Assembly (NCBI GenBank): GCA_016721305.1
Contig: JADKIH010000003.1
Location: forward strand, 62,001-126,000
Reading direction: 5' to 3'
Source of the DNA: Bacteroidota bacterium
GTDB taxonomy: Bacteria; Bacteroidota; Bacteroidia; AKYH767-A; 2013-40CM-41-45
Length of the DNA stretch: 64,000 bases
The position numbers and the translations under genes were made by a program. A model generated the notes under the pieces. That model worked only from the letters and a program-made list of their open reading frames with translations. It was not told where the DNA came from and searched no databases. How positions within the stretch are numbered: the first letter of the stretch is position 1; each line of letters starts with the position of its first letter. This document shows positions 45,386 to 53,506 of this stretch, piece by piece.

Positions 45386-45883
45386 CTAATTCGCTTTTTC
45401 AATCCGTATCCCACAATCCATCACCTGCGGCAACGGATCAATTCTCATCGCCTGCTCCAACTGAAAAGTATACTGTCCCGTTTCCGGAAAACGAAAATCT
45501 TTTTTGAAAAGCTGACGATTGTCCCAAATATCACCCATGCCGTCACCCAACCATTTTCCGCTTGGATCGGCGAGTGTTAACTCGAGAGTATCGCGTTCTT
45601 TTTTTCCGCTTGGAGTGATCGTCGTGAAAAATAAAAAGAGATTGCTGAACTGATAGCCACCGGCATTACGCAGATTGATATACAAATTGTGTGAAGTAAC
45701 CGTATCCTGAATGTCGGCTTTCAGAACAATCATATTGCTCTGCGCCCAGCGATTTTCGGGAAGCTTTACATTTTCTTCGAATACAACTCTGCTGTCGCAT
45801 GCAGACAGTGATGCTATCATAACGATAAGCATACATGCACCGATCAGTTTAGCACTGATTTTTCCCGGAAAAAAATTTGTCAT
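45386..45883 (-). CDS. gldH: Gliding motility lipoprotein GldH
   Basis: The 165-aa lipoprotein has signal sequence and lipobox SLSAC (Cys29), followed by a beta-sandwich ectodomain with VVFEENVKLPENRWAQSNMIVL and the conserved C-terminal PLPQVMDCGIRIEKAN. GldH is one of the Bacteroidota gliding proteins, required for gliding and chitin use in Flavobacterium. Its exact role in the type IX motor is unsettled. It overlaps ricT by one base (TAATG), a translational-coupling arrangement common to the gldH-ricT pair in the phylum. Finding it supports T9SS-dependent surface export in this genome. Confidence 0.9.
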   Translation of the reverse strand: MTNFFPGKISAKLIGACMLIVMIASLSACDSRVVFEENVKLPENRWAQSNMIVLKADIQDTVTSHNLYINLRNAGGYQFSNLFLFFTTITPSGKKERDTLELTLADPSGKWLGDGMGDIWDNRQLFKKDFRFPETGQYTFQLEQAMRIDPLPQVMDCGIRIEKAN

Positions 45884-47547
45884 TATTCAGATGGTTTATC
45901 CTGACGCGGAACACGCGGAACACGATTCGGATTCGATGGCTGTGACGGAGCTGCCGGTGTCGACGGAGAAGGATTCTCTCTCTTCGGCTGCTCACCCTGA
46001 GGCTTCGGCTGATTCGACTGCTGTTGCGGACGTGGCTGTTGTTGTGGACGAGGCTGCTGATTTCCCTGCGGACGATTCTGTTGTCCGCCTTGATTCGCTC
46101 CCTGCTGTCCACCTTGATTCGGCTTCTGTCCCTGATTCCTCTGCTGATTCGGATTGCCTTGCTTCTGTCCTTGCTGTCCACCCTGCTGCGCACCTTGTTG
46201 ACCACCCTGATTAGGCTGATTCGCTTTCGGTCCTTGATTCTGCTGCGGACGGTTTTGTTGCTGCGGACGATTCTGCTGGCCACCTTGATTCTGCTGACGA
46301 GGTTGTTGATTCGGATTAGCAGATTTATTTTCATTCGAAGCATTCTGTGTTCCGCCTGCCTGTTGAGCACGCGCTTCTCCTCCGCCCGATTTTTTCTTCT
46401 TTTTCTTTTTCTTCTTCAGCTTATCCATCCGGTCGATACTGTCCTGACCTACCACATTTTCATAATCCGGTTGTGCCTCTTCAATTTCGATATCTTCAGG
46501 AAGAACTAAATCTGTCGGTCTGATTTTTTGCTTATTCAGATTTACGATTTCATTTACGCGATCCACACGAATCATCACCCAGTTTCCTCCGACTCCGCCT
46601 TCCTGCAATTCGCGTTGTTCTTTTTTCTCGTCAATCGTATATGCATACCACATCAAACGTTTGAAAATATCCGTCTTGCGATGAAACGCTCTTCCTTTTT
46701 CTGTTTCGAGAACAATATTCGTCGAAGGAAAATCTTTCAGCGCATCGATGTAAGAATCTAATTCGTAATTCAGACAACATTTCAATTTTGTACACTGGCC
46801 TGCTAGCTTCGCCGGATTCAATGCCAAATTCTGATAACGTGCCGTACTTGTAGAAACCGTTTTGAAATCGGTCAGCCATGTTGAACAACACAACTCACGA
46901 CCGCAAACACCGATACCACCTAAGCGACTAGCTTCCTGACGCATTCCGATCTGACGCATTTCAACGCGGATCCGAAATTCTTCAGCCAGCTTTTTAATCA
47001 GCTCACGAAAATCGACACGATCATCGGCCGTATAAAAAAACGTTGCCTTTTTTCCATCGCCCTGATATTCGATATCGCTCAACTTCATTGTGAGTTTAAG
47101 CGACTGAATAATTTCGCGCGTACGATGCAGCGTTGGTTGTTCTTTATCTTTTACTTCGTTGTATTTATCAATTTCCGATTGTTTCGCTTTACGATAAAGA
47201 GCTTTGATCTGATCCGAATCTTCAGTGAGATTTTTCTTACGCAATTGAAAGCGCACTAATTCACCCACCATCGAAACCACACCAACATCGTGACCAGGTG
47301 ATGCTTCAACAGCGACTAAATCGCCAACTTTTAATTCAGCGTTATCTTTATTACTATAAAATTCTTTGCGAGAACCTTTGAAACGAACTTCAACAATCGG
47401 GTAAGGAGCTTGTCCATGAGGCAGTACCATATCGGTAAGCCAATTGTACACATTCAGCTTGTTACAGCCGCCCGTACCGCAAGTGCCATTACTTTTGCAC
47501 CCTGCAGGAGCACTGTCTTTTCCCGTACTACACGTATTACAAGCCAT
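45883..47547 (-). CDS. ricT: RicT/PSP1-domain protein with long Q/N/G-rich tail
   Basis: 554 aa. The PSP1 core (about residues 35-320) has Cys-rich motifs (MACNTCSTG, CGTGGCN, GVCGRELCCSTWLTDF, CTKLKCCLNYEL), the iron-sulfur ligands typical of RicT, and KLSDIEYQGDGKKATFFYTADDRVDFRELIKKL. RicT in Bacillus joins RicA/RicF to control RNase Y and other processing; in Bacteroidota it precedes gldH. After about residue 360 comes a lysine run, then about 180 residues of Gln/Asn/Pro/Gly-rich sequence, probably disordered and maybe RNA- or condensate-related. Function of that tail is inference. Confidence 0.88.
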   Translation of the reverse strand: MACNTCSTGKDSAPAGCKSNGTCGTGGCNKLNVYNWLTDMVLPHGQAPYPIVEVRFKGSRKEFYSNKDNAELKVGDLVAVEASPGHDVGVVSMVGELVRFQLRKKNLTEDSDQIKALYRKAKQSEIDKYNEVKDKEQPTLHRTREIIQSLKLTMKLSDIEYQGDGKKATFFYTADDRVDFRELIKKLAEEFRIRVEMRQIGMRQEASRLGGIGVCGRELCCSTWLTDFKTVSTSTARYQNLALNPAKLAGQCTKLKCCLNYELDSYIDALKDFPSTNIVLETEKGRAFHRKTDIFKRLMWYAYTIDEKKEQRELQEGGVGGNWVMIRVDRVNEIVNLNKQKIRPTDLVLPEDIEIEEAQPDYENVVGQDSIDRMDKLKKKKKKKKKSGGGEARAQQAGGTQNASNENKSANPNQQPRQQNQGGQQNRPQQQNRPQQNQGPKANQPNQGGQQGAQQGGQQGQKQGNPNQQRNQGQKPNQGGQQGANQGGQQNRPQGNQQPRPQQQPRPQQQSNQPKPQGEQPKRENPSPSTPAAPSQPSNPNRVPRVPRQDKPSE

Positions 47548-47566
47548 ATCACTTTTCTAAGAATGA

Positions 47567-47574
47567 CAAAAATA
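47567..47574 (-). promoter_or_regulatory. Promoter -7 box of ricT-gldH
   Basis: TATTTTTG on the minus strand (47574-47567), 19 bp before the ricT ATG. A TTG-like -33 (CAA at 47599-47601) is 24 bp upstream, one or two bases long of the ideal spacing. Confidence 0.5.
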
Positions 47575-47649
47575 ACAATTCTGAAGCCTTATGCACTACA
47601 AAGTCAAGCGGTGGCTTGTAGGTAGTTCGGGGTCAATGGGTTAAGGTTC

Positions 47650-47793
47650 GGGCTTCGACAGGCTCAGCCTGGCAGTTGCGAGTTGCGGGTTGCGAGTTGC
47701 GGGTTACGGGTTACGATGTACGAATGCGCTAGAGATAACGAAGCTGTTTCTAAACTTTCGCGTACGTAACTCGTAACTCGCAACCCGCAACCA
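47650..47793. repeat. TTGCGRG arrays in opposite orientation around the LytTR gene's 3' end
   Basis: GGCTTCGACAGGCTCAGCC (47643-47662) leads into GTTGCGAGTTGCGGG units up to about 47714. About 50 bp later 47765-47793 carries the complementary words GTAACTCGTAACTCGCAACC. Together they can form a long loop-out hairpin just after the response-regulator stop. Confidence 0.75.
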
Positions 47794-47797
47794 TTCC

Positions 47798-48492
47798 TCA
47801 CGCCTGCGGAAACACCTTAAAAACCCTTCCTCAAACGAAGACCCTATAGGAATTTCATTTCCGGCAACGGTGAGTGTTTTATTGCGTAATTTTTCAATGC
47901 GCTTAATCGGAACGATAAAAGAACGATGCACTCTCACGAAATCATTGGCCGGAAGTTTTTCCAGAATGTTTTTCATCGTCATGCGAGTGACAATCGTTTT
48001 CTGATTTTCGACGTGGATTTTCAGATAATCATCGAGGCCTTCGATGTAAAGTATGTCGGCGAATTTTAATTTGATAAGCGAGTAGTCGGCACGGAGATAC
48101 ATGTGCTGTTCTTCCGACGGAGTTTTTTGTTGCAGATAATTGTAGTAATCATTAGCCTTAATTACAGCCTGCATAAATCGTTCTTGTCCGAATGGTTTGA
48201 GCAGATAATCGACGGCGCTAAGATTAAATCCTTCGACCGCATAATCAGAATAAGCCGTTGTAAAAATCACCATCGGTTGGCGTTCGATCGACTTATACAA
48301 ATCGATGCCCGTCATTGAAGGCATTTGGATATCGAGAAAAATCAGATCCACCGGAAACTTCGAAATATAACGAAGCGCTTCATCAGGGCGGGTGAAGGAT
48401 TTCTCCAGAGAAAGAAAGGGCGTTTCTTTACAGAACGTCTCGATCACTTTCAGAGCGAGAGGCTCGTCGTCGATGGCGATGGCTTTAATCAT
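47798..48492 (-). CDS. LytTR-type response regulator (one frameshift near C-terminus)
   Basis: The receiver domain has Asp8/Asp9, the phosphorylated Asp54 (FLDIQMPS) and the conserved LLKPF lysine. The DNA-binding LytTR domain (about residues 130-230) contains ILYIEGLDDYLKIHV and FVRVHRSFIVPIKRI. The apparent tail after SSFEEGFL runs into the TTGCGRG repeat because one T is missing near 47821; corrected, the protein ends EEGFFKVFPQA-stop at 47798, a normal LytTR terminus of about 231 aa. It overlaps the sensor kinase by 4 bp (ATGA), so the two form one operon. Target genes unknown. Confidence 0.9.
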
Positions 48493-49613
48493 GACAAATC
48501 TATTTTCAAATATACAGAAAACTCCCCAGCACTTTCTTCAATTTTTAATTCGTGTTTTCCCGGATAAAGAAGCTTTAATCGATTGCGAGTGTTTTCTAAT
48601 CCCAACCCACCCTCATATTCCCTGTCTTTGATCGTATTCACAATGGCGTTAGAAACATTTAAAACTACGTCATTTTTCCCAATATCAATATTTATATGCA
48701 CGCCTGATTCCTTTTCCGGATTAACGCCATGCTTAAATGCATTTTCGATAAATGGCACCAAAAGAAGCGGCGCAATTTGTTTGCCCAGCCAATCTCCTGT
48801 TACTTTATATGTAAGATTCAGTGTGTCGCCAAATCTCATTTTTTGCAAATCGATATAATCGAGCACGTAATTAATTTCCTTCTCCAATGAAACGCGCTTT
48901 TTCTGTGAATCACCGGTAACATAGCGCATAATCGCCGAAAGCTTAACGACAGCAATTGGGGCAAGATCGGATTTCTGAATCGACAATGAATAAATACTAT
49001 TCAGCGTATTGAACAAAAAGTGCGGATTGATCTGCGCTTTCAGTAATGATAATTCTGAATTCAATTTCTCTTCGCGTATTTTCTTCAACTGATCGTTAAA
49101 CACGAAAAGTAGTGAGAACCCTGTTATCGAGAGAAAGAGAAAAATCTCATGACTCATTTCAAATAACGAAGGAATGATTCCGTGATGATGATGCGGACGC
49201 ATTGGCCCGTCAAAATCTTCGTGGCCTTCGAAATTTTTTTCGTCATCCATATCATGCATTGGCCTCTGATGATTAAACCCGTCACCCCCGATTCGTTCCA
49301 TATGCGGAGGCGGGCGGTGTGGACCGTGTTCAATCGTGACAGCAGGAATTAGTACGATGCCGGCCAGACAAAGAATTCCAATCAGAGCATATTGCGAATA
49401 TTTTTTCTTGTTAAAAAAACGAGGAATGAATACATAGAGATTCACATAGTAATACAGCACCAGGAGGAAGTAAGAGAAAAACTCTTGCTGCGTTTTGTGA
49501 TTCGAGATAAGATTGGAATACGAAAAAGTCCCGGGCGCAAAAAGAATGGGAAGTGAAAGAAACACTACACACCCGACAACATTCCACCAGATAATCTTAA
49601 CTCGACGACTCAT
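48489..49613 (-). CDS. LytS/YehU-type sensor histidine kinase
   Basis: The 374-aa protein has four predicted transmembrane helices in the first 190 residues, with an unusual loop of about 60 residues between the third and fourth rich in His, Pro, Gly and acidic residues (PHRPPPHME, PMHDMDDE, PMRPHHHHG). The kinase core follows with the phosphorylated histidine in INPHFLFNTLNSIYSL (about residue 200) and ATPase boxes VPFIENAFKHGV and GGLGLENTRNRL. It phosphorylates the LytTR regulator downstream. The His-rich loop might bind metal; that is inference. The frame is intact. Confidence 0.88.
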   Translation of the reverse strand: MSRRVKIIWWNVVGCVVFLSLPILFAPGTFSYSNLISNHKTQQEFFSYFLLVLYYYVNLYVFIPRFFNKKKYSQYALIGILCLAGIVLIPAVTIEHGPHRPPPHMERIGGDGFNHQRPMHDMDDEKNFEGHEDFDGPMRPHHHHGIIPSLFEMSHEIFLFLSITGFSLLFVFNDQLKKIREEKLNSELSLLKAQINPHFLFNTLNSIYSLSIQKSDLAPIAVVKLSAIMRYVTGDSQKKRVSLEKEINYVLDYIDLQKMRFGDTLNLTYKVTGDWLGKQIAPLLLVPFIENAFKHGVNPEKESGVHINIDIGKNDVVLNVSNAIVNTIKDREYEGGLGLENTRNRLKLLYPGKHELKIEESAGEFSVYLKIDLS

Positions 49614-49630
49614 TCAATAATTCTAGAATG

Positions 49631-49659
49631 CAAAAGTACCCCGTTTGGCTGAGTACCAA
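49631..49659 (-). promoter_or_regulatory. Promoter of the LytS-LytTR operon
   Basis: TACTTTTG (49638-49631) with a TTG (49659-49657) 18 bp upstream on the minus strand, 17 bp before the kinase ATG. Both elements and spacing fit the Bacteroidota promoter. Confidence 0.6.
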
Positions 49660-50023
49660 TAATTATTGAGGTGAGATCTACTATTAATTCGGTTACACCG
49701 GCCGACAAACGCCAAAAAGCTTATGTTTTAGATCATAAAAGCAATATTTCAATGTTGGGAGCAGAGGATTTCCACTTCTTGGACTTTCTTAAGGCTGAAA
49801 TTTGACCGGCCATGAAGCGTCCGTTTCTTTAATTTATCCAATTTTACGAGCCGTTTTTAAGCATTTTTCGAGGGTGGAATTAATAATAGATGAAGGTTTT
49901 CCGAAAATAATTATTTTAGATGCTCTTAATACGAGTTGTGAATTGACGTAGGGTCACACTCGGCTTCTGAATTGTTGAAATTGTAATTTCTAAATCATTT
50001 TAATATACATAACACAAACCCAC
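49660..50023. other. Gene-free stretch
   Basis: 364 bp, AT-rich, between divergent genes. I see no repeat family, hairpin or RNA gene in it. The promoter for the rightward T9SS gene must lie here, but no exact TAnnTTTG is visible near its start. Confidence 0.6.
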
Positions 50024-51582
50024 ATGAAACTCAAAACCCAACTTTACCTTTTATGGGCGATGCTACTATCACTTCCATCATTCGGACAAACATCGTTCAT
50101 CAGTACTTACCCAACAGCAAATGGTGCTCGCGTTGCTGCGACAATTGCATTATCTGACGGCAACATTCTTAGCGGCGGAAAAACTACAAGTTTTACTACC
50201 GGCGACTACGACATTCTGTTAATGAAAACCGATCCGTCAGGAGATGTTTTGTGGACAAAAACCTATGGCAATTCCGAAGACAATGAAGTGTTGTCGATGG
50301 CAGCTTTAAGCACGAACGCCTATGCTGTTCTTGCAAAAGACTATTCAGGTGGAGTCCCCTATTACACTCTCATGATCATAGATCTTTCGGGAGCCATTAC
50401 TGCTCAACGAACATTTTCAGTAAGTACAGGTCTCAGCTTTCCAAAAATTTCGGCTTTGTCGAATGGAAATGTGCTTGTGTGTGGAACTACAATGAATAAA
50501 ATTATTTTGACTTGTCTTGATAATACCTGTGCTACTGTTTGGACAAAAGATGTTTCAGTGGCTGCTTCCGGTGTTACCATAAATAGCGTGAAGGCAACAG
50601 AAATGACAAACGGAAACATCGCTATTATTTGTAATACTGATTATGGCACTATGCCAAATCTTTCATTTTATTTAAATATTGTTTCAAATACCGGTTCAAT
50701 TATCAGCTCTCAATTGTTTTCCACAACATTTGATATAAGTTCAAATAAAGTATACTGTTCTCCAACAACCGGTAATTTATATATCTGTGGAACTGCTAAC
50801 TCCAGCCGTTTTCTTATTTTAAAACTGGACAACTCCGGAAGTCTTACATGGGTTAAATCGTGGAACACTACACATCTTACCTATGCAGGAACACTTGATG
50901 CAACATTTGACCCTGCAACAGATGACATTACCATTTTAGGTTATACAATAGCTGCGGGATTCGAAGTTGACCACTATGATAGCGATGGAACTTATCAATG
51001 GAGTAACGGCGGGCCAACCTTTTCAGAAACTCCCATTGCTATTACCGGCGACGCAAACGGAAACTTTTTGTTTCCGGAACTGGTGCTACCGTTGCTACCG
51101 GATTCCAGGATATCCTTCTTTCTTATGTTCCGGCAAGCGGGCATTTATGCTCACATGCTCCCTATACCGTTGCTCTGATCAGTAATTACACGGCAACGGC
51201 TTCTACCGTTTCATTTAACGATAATGGCAGCCCTACATTAACAGACAATCCGATTACCTATACTTCACAATCGCCAACGCTTACAAAATCCGTATCGTGC
51301 ACATTTAATGTTGGTGTAGACGAATCATCATTCGAAGAATTTTTCTCCTTGCGTTCAAATATTATATCAGACCAATTAATCATCGATTCAAAAACCGGCT
51401 TTAGCGCAAACGAATTGATATCGGTTTCTGATTTAAGTGGACGAGTTGTTTATACCGTAAACGGAGTTGAAGGCAATACTCAAATGGCGATAAGTACCAA
51501 CAAGCTATCTGCAGGAGCCTATCTCATTTCAGTGATGAAAAATGGTTCGCGTATGACGAAAAAAATCATCGTTCAAAGATAG
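50024..51582 (+). CDS. T9SS beta-propeller cargo protein, copy 1 (one frameshift)
   Basis: The joined product has about 519 aa. Signal peptide (LKTQLYLLWAMLLSLPSFGQ), then propeller-like repeats of the form GDYDILLMKTDPSGDVLWTKTYG, KIILTCLDNTCATVWTKD and NSSRFLILKLDNSGSLTWVKSW. One T is missing from a T run near 51066; restoring it gives NFFVSGTGATVATGFQDILLSYVP and joins to the C-terminal T9SS type A tail (SVSDLSGRVVYTVNG...LSAGAYLISVMKNG). It is a paralogue of the next gene (51797) over its whole length. Probably a surface-displayed binding protein; ligand unknown. Confidence 0.85.
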
Positions 51583-51630
51583 GTGCCGTTGAAATTAGAC
51601 TAAAAACGCGGTTAAATTTCGCTGAACACG

Positions 51631-51669
51631 AAAAAAGCCTGCTAAGCCAAAAGCTCTGCAGGCTTTTTT
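51631..51669 (+). terminator. Terminator after T9SS copy 1
   Basis: AAAAAAGCCTGC (51631-51642) pairs with GCAGGCTTTTTT (51658-51669) across a 15-bp loop, ending in a T run: a classic intrinsic terminator. Confidence 0.85.
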
Positions 51670-51796
51670 TGTGTTAAAAGTTATTTCGTTTCATGACGCA
51701 TCTCACCTCGCCGTTTGCCAATGTGGCATAATTTAGAACCTCCTACAGAATGCTCTGTGGGGATGAACTAGTATGGCATACCCAAAATCAACAATC

Positions 51797-53359
51797 ATGA
51801 TCCGCAAAAATTACTTACTGATCGCATGCGCAATGCTCTTAACGCTGTCGATGGCCGGACAAACTACATACTTCAATACATACGAAGCTCCAACTACCGG
51901 AAACAATGGGAGAGTTAGTTTGAATTTGCCGGGAGGCTATTTGCTTACGGCCGGAAACGTCCCTGATTTCACTCGTGGTGACAAAGAAATCTTGCTAGTG
52001 AAAACTGACACCGCCGGATCTCTGCATTGGACAAAAACAATCGGAACCACAGACGATAATTATTTTGTCGGCATGGCACAAGGCGATGGAGGACGCATTG
52101 CGATTTTATCGTACGACTCAATTCAAGGTCAATGCTATCACAAGTTGATGTTAATCGATACGACAGGAAGTATTTTATTTGAAAAAATATTTCTTCTGAA
52201 CAATGGAGTTCAGCTGTCTCACCAAAAACTACTCACACTAACCTCAGGAAATATTATTGTTTACGGTACCTATTCAAATCATGTTTTGTTGATGAATATG
52301 AATATTTTCGGAATCCTCAACTGGACACGCGACTTATCATCGACGATCTCGGGAGTTTCTCTGACTGATGTTGATTTAACTGAAATGTCAAACGGCGATC
52401 TTGCTCTGATCGTAAACATGGAAGGCGGAACGCTTTTAACAAAACAATTTGGCTTTCTTCTGCTCAACAGTACAGCTAACATTATGTCTTCACAAAGGTT
52501 TTCTACTACGGTAGACCTTAAAGGGAAACGAATTTACTATTCACCTACTACCGGCGACCTCCTTATTGGAGCTATTGCCGATAATGCTTCTGCTTTGCTT
52601 CTTCGTCTTGACAGTGGTGGATTATTATACTGGACTAAATCGTATATCTCAACCTATCTGAATCATGCGACCTTGGTTGACATGGCTTTTGATCCATCGA
52701 GCGATGAGTGTATGACATTGTCGGCCGATAATACCTACGGTCTGGAAGTAAATCGTTTCAATGCCAATGGAGACTTTATGTGGAGTATGGCCGGACCATA
52801 TCACAATGAAGAGCCCAAAAGCCTTGCAATAGAAAATTCGGGTGCGCTCATCGTAACCGGCAATATTCAATCGACAGTCAGCACTTTCTACAATTTCTTC
52901 CTTACTCGAATTATGTCGGATGGTCTCTTGTGTGATAACAGCATAAACACAACACCTTCTTTCGGAACTTATGTCGCAGTGCAAGTCAATGAAGCATTTT
53001 CGATTAATCCTCAAGTCACACTTACCGACACAACTATTGCCGATACGAGTCGCCTCTACCTACTTGTTCCCACTGAAAAATGTCAAGCATACGTTGGAAT
53101 CGTGAATCCTGAGAAATCATTTACGTTGCATTCGAATATCGTTTCAACCGAATTACACCTCCGTACACTTGAGCCATACAATAAATCCGATCAAATCATT
53201 TTGACTGACTACAGTGGAAGAATCATCACAACACCTCCGCCCGTATATGGCTATTATGAACTTACGCTTAACGTTAGTCGGTTGCATGAAGGTTACTACA
53301 TCATTTCGCACTATAAAAACGGTGTAAGTCATCGGGAACGCTTCCTCATTGTTCGCTAG
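51797..53359 (+). CDS. T9SS beta-propeller cargo protein, copy 2
   Basis: 520 aa from the ATG at 51797 (an upstream ATG at 51773 would add eight residues before the signal peptide MIRKNYLLIACAMLLTLSMAGQ). It mirrors the preceding gene: DKEILLVKTDTAGSLHWTKTIG and ALLLRLDSGGLLYWTKSY repeats, similar spacing, and a degenerate T9SS tail (QIILTDYSGRIITTP...LHEGYYIISHYKNG). It is intact. The two arose by tandem duplication; their divergence implies an old event. Function unknown beyond surface exposure. Confidence 0.82.
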   Translation: MIRKNYLLIACAMLLTLSMAGQTTYFNTYEAPTTGNNGRVSLNLPGGYLLTAGNVPDFTRGDKEILLVKTDTAGSLHWTKTIGTTDDNYFVGMAQGDGGRIAILSYDSIQGQCYHKLMLIDTTGSILFEKIFLLNNGVQLSHQKLLTLTSGNIIVYGTYSNHVLLMNMNIFGILNWTRDLSSTISGVSLTDVDLTEMSNGDLALIVNMEGGTLLTKQFGFLLLNSTANIMSSQRFSTTVDLKGKRIYYSPTTGDLLIGAIADNASALLLRLDSGGLLYWTKSYISTYLNHATLVDMAFDPSSDECMTLSADNTYGLEVNRFNANGDFMWSMAGPYHNEEPKSLAIENSGALIVTGNIQSTVSTFYNFFLTRIMSDGLLCDNSINTTPSFGTYVAVQVNEAFSINPQVTLTDTTIADTSRLYLLVPTEKCQAYVGIVNPEKSFTLHSNIVSTELHLRTLEPYNKSDQIILTDYSGRIITTPPPVYGYYELTLNVSRLHEGYYIISHYKNGVSHRERFLIVR

Positions 53360-53506
53360 CAAAAGGCACTTCCGGCGGGAAAAACCTGTTGAAAAATATC
53401 ATGGAAATGGGCAATTCCTTCAGCGAAATGTCAATTTCTTATCGGTTATTATACTTCTTAAAATAATTTCCTATCTTCCTTCTGGATATTGAAAATCCTA
53501 TATCTC

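Noticed and set aside
46024..46509. Leu/Arg-rich ORF on the plus strand inside ricT
   Set aside because: It is the antisense of the low-complexity Q/N-rich tail; no start context and no family features.
47704..47797. C-terminal extension of the response regulator (WLRVASYELRTR...)
   Set aside because: Arises from one missing T near 47821 and translation into the TTGCGRG repeat; the corrected frame ends normally at 47798.
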